A stretch of DNA of 64,000 nucleotides, taken from positions 124,001-188,000 of the forward strand of contig MCGE01000028.1 in assembly GCA_002105175.1 (NCBI GenBank). Direction: 5' to 3'. Positions 44,570 through 55,652 of this stretch are shown here, in pieces. The stretch comes from Absidia repens. Lineage: Eukaryota; Mucoromycota; Mucoromycetes; Mucorales; Cunninghamellaceae. A program made the position numbers and the translations under genes. The notes under the pieces are model-generated. The model did not search any database and was not told the origin of the DNA. It worked only from the letters and a program-made list of their open reading frames with translations. Every line of letters starts with the position of its first letter. Positions within the stretch are counted from its first letter, which is position 1.

Positions 44570-45573
44570 TACTGAGAGGACATGTACGGAATGACCAGTC
44601 TAGTGGTGGTTACTGCTGGAACGGAAATAACACCACCGCTGATATTAAATGATCTAGGGCTACCAGTCAGTTGCTAGAATCTTAAGGGGATGGTAGTCAG
44701 ATCGGATACATCAAAAAGGCGTGAAAATTGTTTATAACAGTGCCATACTGACGGTACGACCTTGATTCATTGATATGAGAGATAAACGAGCTTTTAAAAG
44801 GCAGAAGTCATGTTAAATTTTGTGTTATGGATTTAAGAAAAGGAAGCACTAATAAGCTAAAAGGCAGCTGGATAACATTGCGCTCACAAAATAATCACAA
44901 TAACGGCATTGCTCATTAATTAATATGTTGAAGGAAGTGTGATAAAAAAGTATATTTTATTTGAAGGAATATGGTAGATTCTAAACTAAGGGAGCGCGGT
45001 TCATCATAACGAGGGATTTACTGGTGGTAGCATGGTTGAGGCTAATGGTCAAAATAATGGTAAGCACTAACTAGAGGAAAAACTGTGAAAAAGGGCTAAC
45101 ATAATATATAGGATTTGAGAATGACAAGAGATATCTTTTATGAAAGCATAACAATTGTCAACACTAATCAAACGAGGCGACGCTAGTAAAAAGGAGATCT
45201 GCTATACAAGACATGAGAGAGACTGATGAGACATTTTTCGTTGAAGCATGTGAGAAGAAAGACATGTTTTATTGAGATATTGAAGCACACTATGACACGC
45301 TAATAGCAAGCTAAGCTAATGAAGGTTACAAAGAGCCAGCTAACGGTGCTCTCAGATCCTAGATACAAAATGAAAGAGTTTCCCCATGCATCTTGAATCC
45401 CTGAGCTAAAAACCTTTCTAAACTAGTCCTGACACTAATCTAAGATCATCACAACCCCCAAAATTTGCAATGGTGAAGAAAAAAAACAAAGAAAGGAAAA
45501 AAAGAAATTGAAAGAAAGAGAGAGAGGGGGTGGGGAAGAAATTTAAATAAAACAACCATGTGGGCGGCATTTG
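44570..45573 (-). repeat. Half copy of the foldback element (centre plus right arm)
   Basis: Homologous to 17940-18931. It shares CCAGTCAG-type and TTCATTGATAT-type centre segments, the arm blocks AAACATGTTTTATT, GAAAGAGTTTCCCCATGCA and the outer end CATGTGGGCGGCATTTGAAAT. Arm identity is clearly lower than in the full copy, with many substitutions. A small related piece (TTTGTGTCTGAATAAAATCTGTCTTG region) sits in the opposite orientation at 45905-45990. No protein is encoded. Confidence 0.6.
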
Positions 45574-47164
45574 AAATATTTTCTGTGGTCGCTCTCAATG
45601 AGTTTTTTTGTAATGGTTACAAGAAAAGAAACTCCTCTTTTTTTTTTTTTTTTTTAACAACATTTTATGCCGTAAGACAAAATAAACATAGTAGTTACTT
45701 TTTCCTAATTAGTTTGCAGCTAAGATAGCGTAAACTCAACATAGCTTAGAGCCTTCAATGTAGAATTGTTTTGCAACCCACCGTAAAATAACACACTTTT
45801 TTTGATTGGACTGCCTTCGTTGGGATTATGTTTATTCTATAACATTATGCGCTCAACCCCACGCAGATTACTAATCACCCCACATTCAGATATATGTTAT
45901 TGTATTGTCGTTAACCCAATTTAGTTTAGCTGTCGTATTTTATATTTGTGTCTGAATAAAATCTGTCTTGTCCTTTTGCTTTTACATCATCTCTCATACG
46001 TTGAGTTTGTCTTGTCAATTGGGTATACATATAATATACAATACAACGTGGATACATCCAGAAAAAAACAGATGTGTGTACGCGAAAAGAGGAGGACAAT
46101 GGATGAGGCAAACTCTATCAAGTTCGTGCTCACCGCTTTGTCTACTGCACTGTACGATACAGCACTGGGGTTCAACTAATAGGGTTGAGAATGATTTTTA
46201 GAAAATTGCCGTAATGGATGCATAAAAAAAATGAGGAACGGTGAGCGCATAAAAACATGTGATTGAAGAGCACTGGAAGATTTTTGTATATCCCCATAAA
46301 GTTCTTGTATTTATTTTTTGATACATGTATCGGTATTCTGTAGTTACTCGGTCGCTCAGCCAAAACCGACCGACTTCAAATGCTCAAAGGCAATTCTTCT
46401 TATAAGAGCAAAACAAAATAATAACCTGCCACGTAGCTTTGTTGTTTTTCAACTTTTTATCATATTAATTAGCCAAAGGTTACATTGCCAAGTAAAAGCA
46501 ATATCCTTAACATCCTCCTTGAGGTCCAGTATTTTTTTTAATTTTTAATTTTTTTTACATTTTTGCTGAACTACACAGTAGACACAGTAACTATGTTCCC
46601 TTAGCAACAGAAACATTTTCGAATTCTGTTTTGCCTCTCCAGTCCGCAGCTCCACATAAATACAGTCAATTTTTTCTAGTTGTAAATTAGATTTCACATT
46701 AAGCTATTAACGAATTCTCCTGATTACTCTTTTCTTATCACGCACAAAGCACGGACCACTGTTTTTTCCTTTTTTAAATCCGAGAGACGACTTTTTTCTA
46801 ATCATCAAGGCCAACTTTCTACGGTACTTTTTTTTTTTTTTCCCATACCCATACCCATATCCAAAGCCAAATCAATGTCAATAAAAATGTTAATAATATA
46901 ATAATATCAACACTTTCAAGATATATGTTTAAAAAAGGACAATAAAGTTTTATTTGTATGTATAAACGCAATGATAAAAGGAGAGTATAAGGTGCTAAGA
47001 ACTGGGAAATAAATGACAGATAAATGCTGACAGAGCTAGGCAGAATGTAATTGGGAAACAATATGGAATACTACAAATGTTGGGGTAGAGACGAGGGAGG
47101 GATATAAAAAGCTAAGAGTAAATAACAATAATAATAATAATAAAAAAGTAGTAGGTAGTCTAAA
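45574..47164. other. Gene-free stretch
   Basis: No supported gene. It contains T runs (45638-45655, 46827-46841), a short (CCATAC)3 tract at about 46842-46860 and the presumed 3' UTR of the F-box-like gene, where an AATAAT-rich stretch lies near 47120. Short frames at 45926-46201 overlap on both strands and have no recognisable content. Confidence 0.5.
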
Positions 47165-48361
47165 CTAAAGAAAGTCAAGAAAGTCAGACATGCTGACAGC
47201 CACTTGCTCCACCACGAAATAGCCACAGCAGAAACTTGTGTCCCAAGGAAACGTTCGAATGTAACCCATGGGAAGTTGATCCGAATATCCCCATGGTACT
47301 AATGGTCGAGGTGGAAATCCATACCGTTTTGTTGTTGTCAGAGTGGTGTCTTTTGTTGCCAATCGTGAGGAGTGATTCTGATGATGATTGCTGCCAGTCG
47401 CTCCGATTCCATGCGCCCCTTTATTTAATGTCAATACACAACATGCATCCAATATGATCGATCGAATTGAATCGCTGTTTAATTGTGGTGATAAAGGTGA
47501 TGTTGATGAGTTGATGTTGTTGTGATTGTTATGTTCGTCTTTCATCGCCTGTTGTTGCATGCTTCCACTAGTGTTGGAATTTCCGCTGGTGGTAGTATCT
47601 GCTTCCATCGACATGGTAAATGTTCCTGGTTGTTGCTGTGGAGATAAACACATATGTACTGATGGAGAATCGAATAATGGGAATTGTGAGTAGGATGGGG
47701 AAGGAGGAGAAGAAGGTGGCGATAACGTAAGAGCCGGCGATGGTGAGGAGGTTGCTGATAGTGTTGTTAGATGGTTGCCTTGACTTGCTACACCTGAGAA
47801 GTTACCACTACGGGAAGATGGAAACTTGTTGCGAATATCCCATAGAGATCCAAGTACCTTTTCTTTAGGTTTACCTTGACTGTGCTGGAGAGCTTGATGC
47901 CTTTGTTGACGTAAAATAAGTTTTCCATGTGATACATAAAAATCCTTGACTTCGAAATAGTATTGTGTTGACTTGATATCAGGGGCCAACCAAACCATTC
48001 GATGTTCCAAGTCCATATGTTTAAAGAAGAGGGGTATTGAGGATTCGTTGCTTCTTTCCAGGTTGTTTTCTGCGTGGTGAGTGTAGTGATAAAGTGATTG
48101 GTTCGAGAGGAGTTGAGGACTAGTAGGAATTCGTGGTTTATAAAAAGGAGCCACCATTTCATTTCGATTCGTTGATACCAGTTTAAGTAAAGATTCTTCT
48201 TGTTGTGAGTGTTGTTGTTGTTTGAGTTTTCCTAGTAAGGCCAATTCGACCAAGTGGCCTGGTAATGCTTTGTGAAGGATTGGGAATTCAGAATAGGGCA
48301 CGTGTGCTAATATTTGGTAAACTATTTCCAATGGTAGACAATCCAACATCGTGATAGTCAA
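47165..48361 (-). CDS. F-box-like protein of unknown target
   Basis: A single-exon 398-aa frame. Residues 5-36 (LDCLPLEIVYQILAHVPYSE, then FPILHKALP) match an F-box, which would dock to Skp1 in an SCF ubiquitin ligase. A folded middle region (~108-165, HMDLEHRMVWLAPDIKST and DFYVSHGKL) is followed by a Ser/Pro- and Asn-rich linker. A compact end contains RPLVPWGYSDQLPMGYIR, FPWDTSFCCGYF and finishes SDFLDFL. No LRR or WD repeats are seen. ATG codons at 1 and 5 are both possible. The function beyond substrate selection is not known. Confidence 0.75.
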   Translation of the reverse strand: MTITMLDCLPLEIVYQILAHVPYSEFPILHKALPGHLVELALLGKLKQQQHSQQEESLLKLVSTNRNEMVAPFYKPRIPTSPQLLSNQSLYHYTHHAENNLERSNESSIPLFFKHMDLEHRMVWLAPDIKSTQYYFEVKDFYVSHGKLILRQQRHQALQHSQGKPKEKVLGSLWDIRNKFPSSRSGNFSGVASQGNHLTTLSATSSPSPALTLSPPSSPPSPSYSQFPLFDSPSVHMCLSPQQQPGTFTMSMEADTTTSGNSNTSGSMQQQAMKDEHNNHNNINSSTSPLSPQLNSDSIRSIILDACCVLTLNKGAHGIGATGSNHHQNHSSRLATKDTTLTTTKRYGFPPRPLVPWGYSDQLPMGYIRTFPWDTSFCCGYFVVEQVAVSMSDFLDFL

Positions 48362-48632
48362 TTAAAGGGCAAAAATACAAGAACAAAGTAGTAAAAAAAA
48401 AAAAATTATATGAATGGATTTTTTTTTTTTTAAAAAAAACAAAGAAGAGGGAAAAAGGTTAAAAGAGAAAGAAGAGAGGTGGGTTTAAAAGGTAAGCATT
48501 GTCCGCTACATAATCCATAATCCACCTGATCTTAAATTGGGGAACGGCTGGTCCGGTCTGGGAACGAAAACCAGTCTCTCCTTCACTTTTTTTTTTCTGC
48601 CCCTCTTCTTTATTGTACCCTATCTCTCGACT
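48362..48632. other. Short intergenic region between divergent genes
   Basis: Purine-rich sequence upstream of the F-box-like gene and of the broken RPA49-like gene. No other feature was seen. Confidence 0.5.
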
Positions 48633-50074
48633 ATGGGAAAGCGATAGCACTCTGAAACCGAAGGCAAACCCGATAAACTCACCAATACTTCCCTTGCAGA
48701 TATTTCAGATCAAACCGAAACACCTGTCTTAGGTAAGGAGCACACTTTAAACTTTATAAAGTTGCCCTGGTTGGTTGATATTAATTTTGACTTTCTTTAG
48801 CTCCAGTCCCTGGTGCCTTGCCTTCTTCTGAAACCTCTTTTACACCATATAAGCGAAACTTTGATACAAGCGCCTCTAAATCCAATGAAAGAGTGCTTTT
48901 TGGAGAAACGGAAAGATGATCTTTACTGGGAGAAATTTCGGTGAAAATGGCCCTCGTGATTTGCACTGCAAGTAAGTGGTGTATTATTTGACCATGAACT
49001 ACAGTAACTCAACCTCACGGCGTTTTTTCTCATGTAGGTATTATCTTGATGTGTATTCAAAGAAGAATCAAAAAGTGATGGGGACACCAACTCGTGTCGT
49101 ATCCATGCGACAGAACGTGAAAACTTTAAGCAACGTTACTATCAACAACAAGAGCTTCAAATTACAGCGGACGAATCTGGGTATGTCATTCGGTACAGCT
49201 AAGGCAAAACAACAGTTATGGGATGAAGCACGAAATTTGGTCAGGGCTGATGATATCCTGGATGAACTCGCATACGTACAGCGTGAAGTGGGACTCAATA
49301 CTGCCAACCTTCCTACACATTCCTATTTACGCGATCACGTCAAGGGAAATTTTGCCGTTGTTTGACTTTGATACGGATGCCGATTCCCCCGAAGGTGTTT
49401 ACAGTCTCGACAGTATTGTGACTCCAGAGGAACTGAATTCTATTGATATCAAGGAATCTTCAAGGAAGAGTTTTTCGAAGGTGTACAAAATCTATTACCA
49501 TTCTCTCAACATCAAGATCATGCAAATCATCAATTCGACTGGGAAAAAGGATGTCTTCGTCTTCACCTCTTTATCTACTTATCTTACCTGATGGCTTACT
49601 ATAACGAAGTGAAAAGATTCGAATTATACGATGGTGAATGCCTGCAAAATACTCTCAAGAATCCTCCTTCTCTTATTACCAAGGGTTGACCGATTGCTAC
49701 ACCGAAACTTCACAGTGAGTAAAGAAATGGTGTAGCATATTAGAAAACTGACTGTTTTTTTTTTTTTTTTTTTTTTGCCCTCTAATAGTCGAACACCATT
49801 GATGGGTGATAAGGTTCTATTCTTTACTTTTGCCATCATCCTTATTCAATCGGACTTTAAGGTATTCTCTGATGCATTGGCCAAGGTCCGCTCACCCAAG
49901 TCAATAAAGGCGTAGACAATAATGCGAAATTTGGGATGTCGCCTAGATCAAGCCACTGCTGAACAAGTGAACAATGCTGGTTTGGATCCCAAATCAAACT
50001 CAAAGAAATCTGTCTTGGTTGTCCCACTCATGTTCCCTGAAATGTTCAAAGGTGGCAAGTCAAATAGAGAGTAG
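48633..50074 (+). pseudogene. RPA49: Broken copy of RNA polymerase I subunit A49
   Basis: Reading through damage, the segment matches the A49/PAF53 family from first to last residue. The N-terminal dimerisation part has PSSETSFTPYKRNF, ERVLFGETER and, after the break, GRNFGENGPRDLHC. Next come YYLDVYSKKNQKV and the family mark TNLGMSFGTAKAKQQLWDEARN, which is split here only by exon reading. Then LPLFDFDTDA and a C-terminal winged-helix end with NLGCRLDQATAEQVNNAG. Damage: a TAG at codon 5 (48645), a one-base loss just after GETER (~48919), frame changes near 49316 and near 49480, one near 49687, and a TAG near 49914. Splice sites are intact (e.g. 48733, 48972). An intact copy would help RNA polymerase I elongate rRNA; one presumably exists elsewhere. 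I give no repaired sequence. Confidence 0.85.
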
Positions 50075-50412
50075 TCAGTAAAACGCTTCTTTCGTCGTCC
50101 CTTTTTATATATTATTCATTCATTATTGTACTGTACTATTTTTGCATTTATCTCCCTTTACACCCCTTCCCTTTTTATTGGATTTGTCGATATTTGTTTT
50201 AAATAAAATAAACTATCCTTTCTTGTCTATCCTTCATTACATGTATCTTTTTTGATTATTTTTAGGCTTGCCAGTGTGCTAGCTTTTTTTTTTGATGTTG
50301 TTTAAAACCCCGCGAGTTTCGCTCGTCTTCACATGGTTTTTGGAAAATTTTATATTACCATTACTATTTCTTTTCTCTTCTTTGTCTTGGAAAAAAAAAA
50401 AAGAAACAATTC

Positions 50413-51498
50413 ATGTCTTTAAATAGACAGAATAAAACCATGGCGTCTATGACAAATAAGCAAAGCTTTTCTTCACCTTATAGTTTGGATACTCTCGACA
50501 ACATTCCACCAATCATCCTTAAACTGTTTGTATCTTTGGGCCCACTCCTCCAAGCGATCCGCCAAGCATTAGACATCATCCAATGGCGAAGTACCTCTCC
50601 TCGTCAATCCATCCTTACGCTATTACTTTGGAATTGCTTTTGTTTTTGGACCTGGCCTGTGCTGGCTCTGGGTATTCCGATGATCATTTTATACAAGTTA
50701 GCGAGCGATTGGCTGCGTATCCGAACAACACGGACAAGACGGGACCGATTGGAACGGGCTCTATTACAGCAACTGGAAAAACAAAAGCAACAACATCAAG
50801 ATCAAGATCACGAAGACGATGAACGACTCCTTTCTCAAAGATTGCAGCAACAACGCGAAGCAGAGGAAGAAGAGCTGATTTCACGCAAAATACAACCACA
50901 CGATCAAGTGTCGCTGGACGATACCCTGCAGAACGTCATAGCCATCAATGCATTTGTCGATCGGTTCACCAGTGGATGTCGATTTATTTTGGACAACTAT
51001 TTGGATGGCTCACGGTGTGAAATTCTCATTGCCACGCTAGGTGTTTTGGTGTATGCTATTCCCGCTTGGTTGCTTGTTGTTTTTGCGTTGGGGTCAAATG
51101 GTACTTTTGCTTTGCTGGGATCAATTGCACTACTTTGGTATTCCCCTTGGACCCATGTCATTATGATGGCGGTACGTAGGTATGCTCTTCTGCGCTATGC
51201 GGTCTCCATTGCTTGGGCTTATTCTGTAGCATTGGTCACTTCTTGGAAAGCGTTCAATTTTCTTGGATCTTTGGCAACAACCCAATCATCCTCTTCATCC
51301 ACCGCGACTAGCAATGACAAACCCTGGAGGAAATGGCTCTCATATGTATGGAACCGTGCTGGAAGTGAGAAACGTGCTATGATTTCATCCCTGAAAGGTC
51401 AAGATAATGGCGCCGATGATACTGGCTCTCAGCAAAAGCAAACAACGAAATGTGAAATGGTGTTTCAATTCGAAGTTTATGAAAATCAGGTAGGCAGG

Positions 51499-51532
<34 letters not shown>

Positions 51533-52100
51533 AATCAAGAATGTGACAGTAAACTATAGATACTTAATTCTTCTTATTCATATGTAGCGCTGGTGGCTGG
51601 GTGCTAATTGGACATCAAACATGCTTAGCACTGAACGTGGTCCTTGGTAAGAAATGAAAGGGAAAACGAAGGTGGAGAGGGGTTATCTCACAAGCTTTTC
51701 TCTTTTTGGTCGATATAGGACCGACAACCAATTGACTGCAATTTCATCAAAAGAAGAATTCAAGTTACCTCAACCTGTAGAAAAAACAGCCATTACGGGT
51801 CAAAGAAACGATGTGAAGCAAGTAACAATCAAAACCTGGAATTGGGCTGATAGTGATTGGTGGGTAGACATGACAGGTGAATTGGATGGCCGTGTGGATC
51901 ATGGTGGCTGGGAATATGGAAACAATGCTTGGCACCATCTGACAGGAATGCCTGCCATGCAAACCTTTACTCGACGAAGACGATGGTGCCGCCGGGCTCG
52001 ACTAGTAGAACGATTACAACAACAATCGGTTGGTGTCGAAACCGAATCGTCAACATCTCAAAATCAAGCGAACGACACTGGATTACGACATCGTAGTTAG
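50413..52100 (+). CDS. Peroxisomal membrane peroxin with dysferlin domain (Pex28-32 group)
   Basis: Three exons (50413-51489, 51588-51646, 51719-52100) give 505 aa. Hydrophobic segments at about 60-95 (LLLWNCFCFWTWPVLALGIPM) and 215-285 flank a charged Gln/Glu-rich stretch. The C-terminal dysferlin (DysF) pair follows: FEVYENQRWWLGANW with ERGPWTD (~352-381), then GRVDHGGWEYGNNAWH (~436-451). This layout is that of Pex23/Pex30-Pex32 family proteins, ER membrane shapers that control peroxisome size and number and sit at ER-peroxisome contacts. The DysF halves are split by two introns, the first holding a 32-nt A run (51499-51530). The assignment to one yeast paralogue is not possible. Confidence 0.9.
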
Positions 52101-53278
52101 TAGCGGAATATTTTATGGTACACACTGTAGTTTAGTTTATTATTAATATTATTATTATTGTTGCTTTATATTTGGTTTAGTTTAGTAGGATTCTTTTTAT
52201 GTTGTCAATTGAATAATTTTTAAGGATCTGTTTTGATGAAATCAATAAAAAATATATTTGTCTATCTATGAATACTTTGTAAAATGTGCTATAGGAAATG
52301 ATGTTGCTATGTTGAGGATGATGGGTCAGAATAGTGGGTATGATATGGTGTGTTTATTTTGCTCAGAGCAGAGTCTATTCGTAGAAGTGATTGTTGAGTT
52401 GATGGAAGTATTTTCCCGTTATCTTCTGATAATATTTTTTTCGTGCACATTTTATGTATTCCTTATTATCTTATTTTAAACTGTCAATAACATGACCTTC
52501 TAGAATTCATCCCAAATTTCCGGTTCATCCCAGTTCTCGTTTTCAGATCTGGATCAAGTGGAAAAAGGCAATCATAGCTTCCAATTCTATTGAATAATCC
52601 AATATAGCCATCGTTGCAAATGATATTCGTGTAATAGTTGATCCAATAGAACGGGAAAGTATAGAAAAAAAAAGGAGGGTATAACAGATCTACCTCGCCT
52701 ATCATAAGTCTCACAAGATTGCATGTGAGCCTGATCAATGTTTCTCAAGAGCACCTCTCATTACGCAAAACAATGCATTCATCCCAACTTGACAATATCC
52801 GCCTTTTTTGTCTTTAATTGAGCAAATGTTAAATGTATCCAATCACAGGAACCATCCGATGTCCATGCCAAAATTCTAATTAAAAAAAAAACACATGCAC
52901 ATTTCTTATTGTGGACAATGATAAATACAGTAAAAGGGTAAACGTATGGTCACTTTATTGAATTAGTAGATAGGTAAAATTACTAACTGGGACAATGATA
53001 ATGCAGTAAAAAAAAAATAAAAGTATGATCACTTTATTGATAAAAGAAGGAATGAGTAGATAGATAAAATTTAACTAAATGGAATATGTATTGGATGACA
53101 ATGATCAAAACTAAAGAGATATGTAAATCAAGTGGGGAGGGAGGTATATACAAAGAAGAGGGATCATAAACAATAGTTTATACCCGAAAATAGTAATAAA
53201 CTAAATGAATACGGAAGAGAGGATCCTAAACGGGTCATCCATACATGTATTGTAAAGTACAGTGCAAAAGAGTAGGCT
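52101..53278. other. Intergenic stretch with a decayed minus-strand coding remnant
   Basis: On the minus strand, 52800-52870 encodes AWTSDGSCDWIHLTFAQLKT followed by KKADIVKLG and a stop. 52500-52548 encodes an acidic end SENENWDEPEIWDEF after a plausible CCAG acceptor. Both read like protein but are separated by stops. On the plus strand a diverged tandem duplication of about 78 bp occurs at 52914-52990 and 52992-53075 (shared GACAATGATAA, CAGTAAAA, TCACTTTATTGA, TAGATAG). Confidence 0.35.
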
Positions 53279-53791
53279 TCAGTCCATCAAAATATGCTCC
53301 AATTCGTCATCATCCGCCACTAGTTCGACTACACTAGACATAAGATTGGCAATATCAGCATCCGATCGAAGCCAACAAAATGATCGCACACGTTCCAAAC
53401 GTTCCAAAGCTGGATGATTTGCTGGTGAAAGTGATTGCCCATCATGATTGAGCCTTGTTCGAGCCAATACTACTTCTTCCTTGGCCTCTAATAATAATCG
53501 TTGCAGGTGGATAGGCAGAGCATATACATCATCGGTGATAACGCTTTGGGACAGGTAGCTTGCCATATCAGGAGTGGTGAATAGATTGAGCAAGTAATCG
53601 TACTTGAAAGGTTGATCTTGATTTTGAAGAGAAGTGTATTCGTACAGGTTCAAGCTATTTCTATAATTCAGGTCCAAGTTGTAGTTTGTTGTTTTGTCAT
53701 CATATCCTTCTAGCTGATGCTTAAATTCGGCGGTTTGATTATAAAGAGGGATTGGATAGGATTGATTGTATTGACTCGACAGTGGCTTCAT
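53279..53791 (-). CDS. Conserved-looking hypothetical protein, 170 aa
   Basis: A single-exon frame with a Tyr/Asn-rich N-terminal half (NYNLDLNYRNSLNLYEYTS) and a more folded C-terminal half. The latter has LPIHLQRLLLEAKEEVVLA, HPALERLERVRSFCWLR and ends ELVADDDELEHILMD. No signal peptide or membrane segment is visible. The composition is coding-like and the upstream side holds an AACTCCGCCCAC box 80 bp before the ATG, but no family was recognised. Confidence 0.65.
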   Translation of the reverse strand: MKPLSSQYNQSYPIPLYNQTAEFKHQLEGYDDKTTNYNLDLNYRNSLNLYEYTSLQNQDQPFKYDYLLNLFTTPDMASYLSQSVITDDVYALPIHLQRLLLEAKEEVVLARTRLNHDGQSLSPANHPALERLERVRSFCWLRSDADIANLMSSVVELVADDDELEHILMD

Positions 53792-54305
53792 ATGCTTTTG
53801 TAAATTGGAGTGAAAAAAAAAAAAAAAAAGGAAGAGTGTCCCAGAAGAATTTTTGGTCGCGGAGGAACAACTCCGCCCACAGAAAACAAAATTAAGGCGT
53901 TGTGGATCATGGTGGCAAAAGTAATGATTGCCTCACCCCTCCTTTTTTAAGCACCGGACTTCCCTGAGATCTAATATTAATGCATTTATTTTGTTGAAAG
54001 TGTAGTACGGTTGTTATCATGTACCACACCCATTTCTAATCATCACCATTCAAAAATCAGGCGTGGCCAGAATATTTGGTTCCTAATGAATGCTTCATTT
54101 AATTATTAATCTAATCCATTCCCAACATTTTTTTCTTTTTTAAGAGGGCATTGGCTTTATCATTCTATACAGGTATAATCATCCATCGTGATATGATAGC
54201 TTTTTTTTTTTTCTTATGCCTATATAAACTCGACTTTTTTTTATTGATTTTCTTGGTTTTTTAATTTTATATTATCTTTTATAGGTTCTCGCCTTTCCAT
54301 CCGGT
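53792..54305. promoter_or_regulatory. Divergent promoter region between hypothetical gene and RNase T2
   Basis: Half-kilobase region serving both genes. AACTCCGCCCAC at 53869-53880 is on the side of the hypothetical gene. A TATATAAA sequence at about 54220-54227 lies 80 bp upstream of the RNase ATG and is a reasonable TATA box. Confidence 0.5.
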
Positions 54306-55298
54306 ATGAAGCTTTCTATTGCTACCATTTCCTCCTTGGCCATTTTATCCGTTACAAGTGCTTTACCCACTTCTTTGACCGCAAGAGCATCCGATTCGTG
54401 TCCTGGTAAAAGAAAATAAAGTAGTAATGGTGATGATATAGAGAAAGGATACTAATTTTTCCCCCTCGGATATTTGCAACAATAGCCAATGCTTTATCAT
54501 GTAGTAGTACCGCTGGTGGATCTTGCTGTTCTCCTACCAATGGTCTACTTCTTCTTGTGCAACAATGGGTAAAAGGTTTTGGCCCTGATGATTCCTTCAC
54601 AATGCACGGTTTATGGTAAGTCACTGAATGGCTTTTGGTAATTAGCAACCTTTCTCTTTGTCTAACAATAATTCTTTCTTTCCTATAATATTAAAAGGCC
54701 CGACACTTGCTCTGGAGGTCAAACTGGGAACAATGGGTGTGATTCTTCTCGCCAATATGATGATTTGGAATCCATTCTTCAGAGTAATCAAACTTTGTAT
54801 AAAGATATGACTACTTATTGGCCAAGTTATAAAGGTGCATCCAATAACGGTGATTTCTGGTCCCATGAATGGGGAAAGCACGGTAAGATGATTGTTTTTC
54901 CTAAAAAAAATCAACCACAAATATTAATCATTTCCTATTTTATCATATATGATATAGGAACCTGTGTCAGTACTTTGGCTCCCAAATGCTATTCTGATTT
55001 CAAGAAGAACCAGGATGTATATGATTATTTTGGTACAGCTCTCCAACTTCGTGAAAAATATGATTTGTATTCCATTTTGAACAAAGCAAAGATCACTCCT
55101 GGGGGTTCTTACTCTGCTAAGGATTTTGAGTCCGCCATTGAGTCTGCTGTTGGTGTCAAGCCAAAGGTCACTTGCTCAGGTTCTGATTTGGAGGAAGTTT
55201 GGATTTACTTTAATGTTAAAAATAGTAACCAATATGTTCCAACGGATAGCGTTGATGATTCCACTTGCAATGGTTCAATCAACTACCCCACAAAATAA
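54306..55298 (+). CDS. Secreted ribonuclease T2
   Basis: Four exons (54306-54405, 54486-54615, 54698-54882, 54958-55298) give 251 aa. A signal peptide ([20 protein letters not shown]) is followed by a short Thr/Ala stretch and the mature enzyme. The two catalytic segments are complete: [14 protein letters not shown] (~70-78, catalytic His) and [15 protein letters not shown] (~132-141, with Glu, Lys and His). Eight or more cysteines are placed as in the Rhizopus RNase Rh type ([18 protein letters not shown]). It cleaves RNA through 2',3'-cyclic phosphates with little base preference, outside the cell or in the vacuole, mainly for nutrient recovery. The stop at 55296 lies only about 90 bp before the ATG of the MutL gene on the same strand. 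Confidence 0.96.
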
Positions 55299-55387
55299 AA
55301 TTTCTGTTTTTTAATGTCCGGTGCACCATTTTCACGATTTTTTGTTGCTGTTTCTTTTTTTTTTTTGTGCAAAAATTTGACTTGTTT

Positions 55388-55621
55388 ATGCCAACTATCA
55401 CAGCATTAGACAAGAACACCATTAGAAGCATACACACTGGGCAGGTGATTATTAGCACTGAATCCATAGTCAAAGAATTGCTAGAGTAAGTTAAATTAAA
55501 CCACCAAATTTATTCCTACGTGCTGATTCTTGTATCGCTGTAGAAACTCTCTTGACGCCAAAGCAAATGCTATCGAAGTTAGACTGGTGGACGATGGTTT
55601 ACAAAAAATAGAGGTATAGTA

Positions 55622-55652
<31 letters not shown>

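Noticed and set aside
48976..49591. Treating the RPA49 fragments as two separate small genes
   Set aside because: The two frames continue one another along a single A49-type protein; separate genes would lack both ends.
54306..55298. RNase T2 as a specialised toxin
   Set aside because: Catalytic segments and signal peptide fit ordinary nutritional fungal T2 enzymes; nothing indicates a ribotoxin-type fold.
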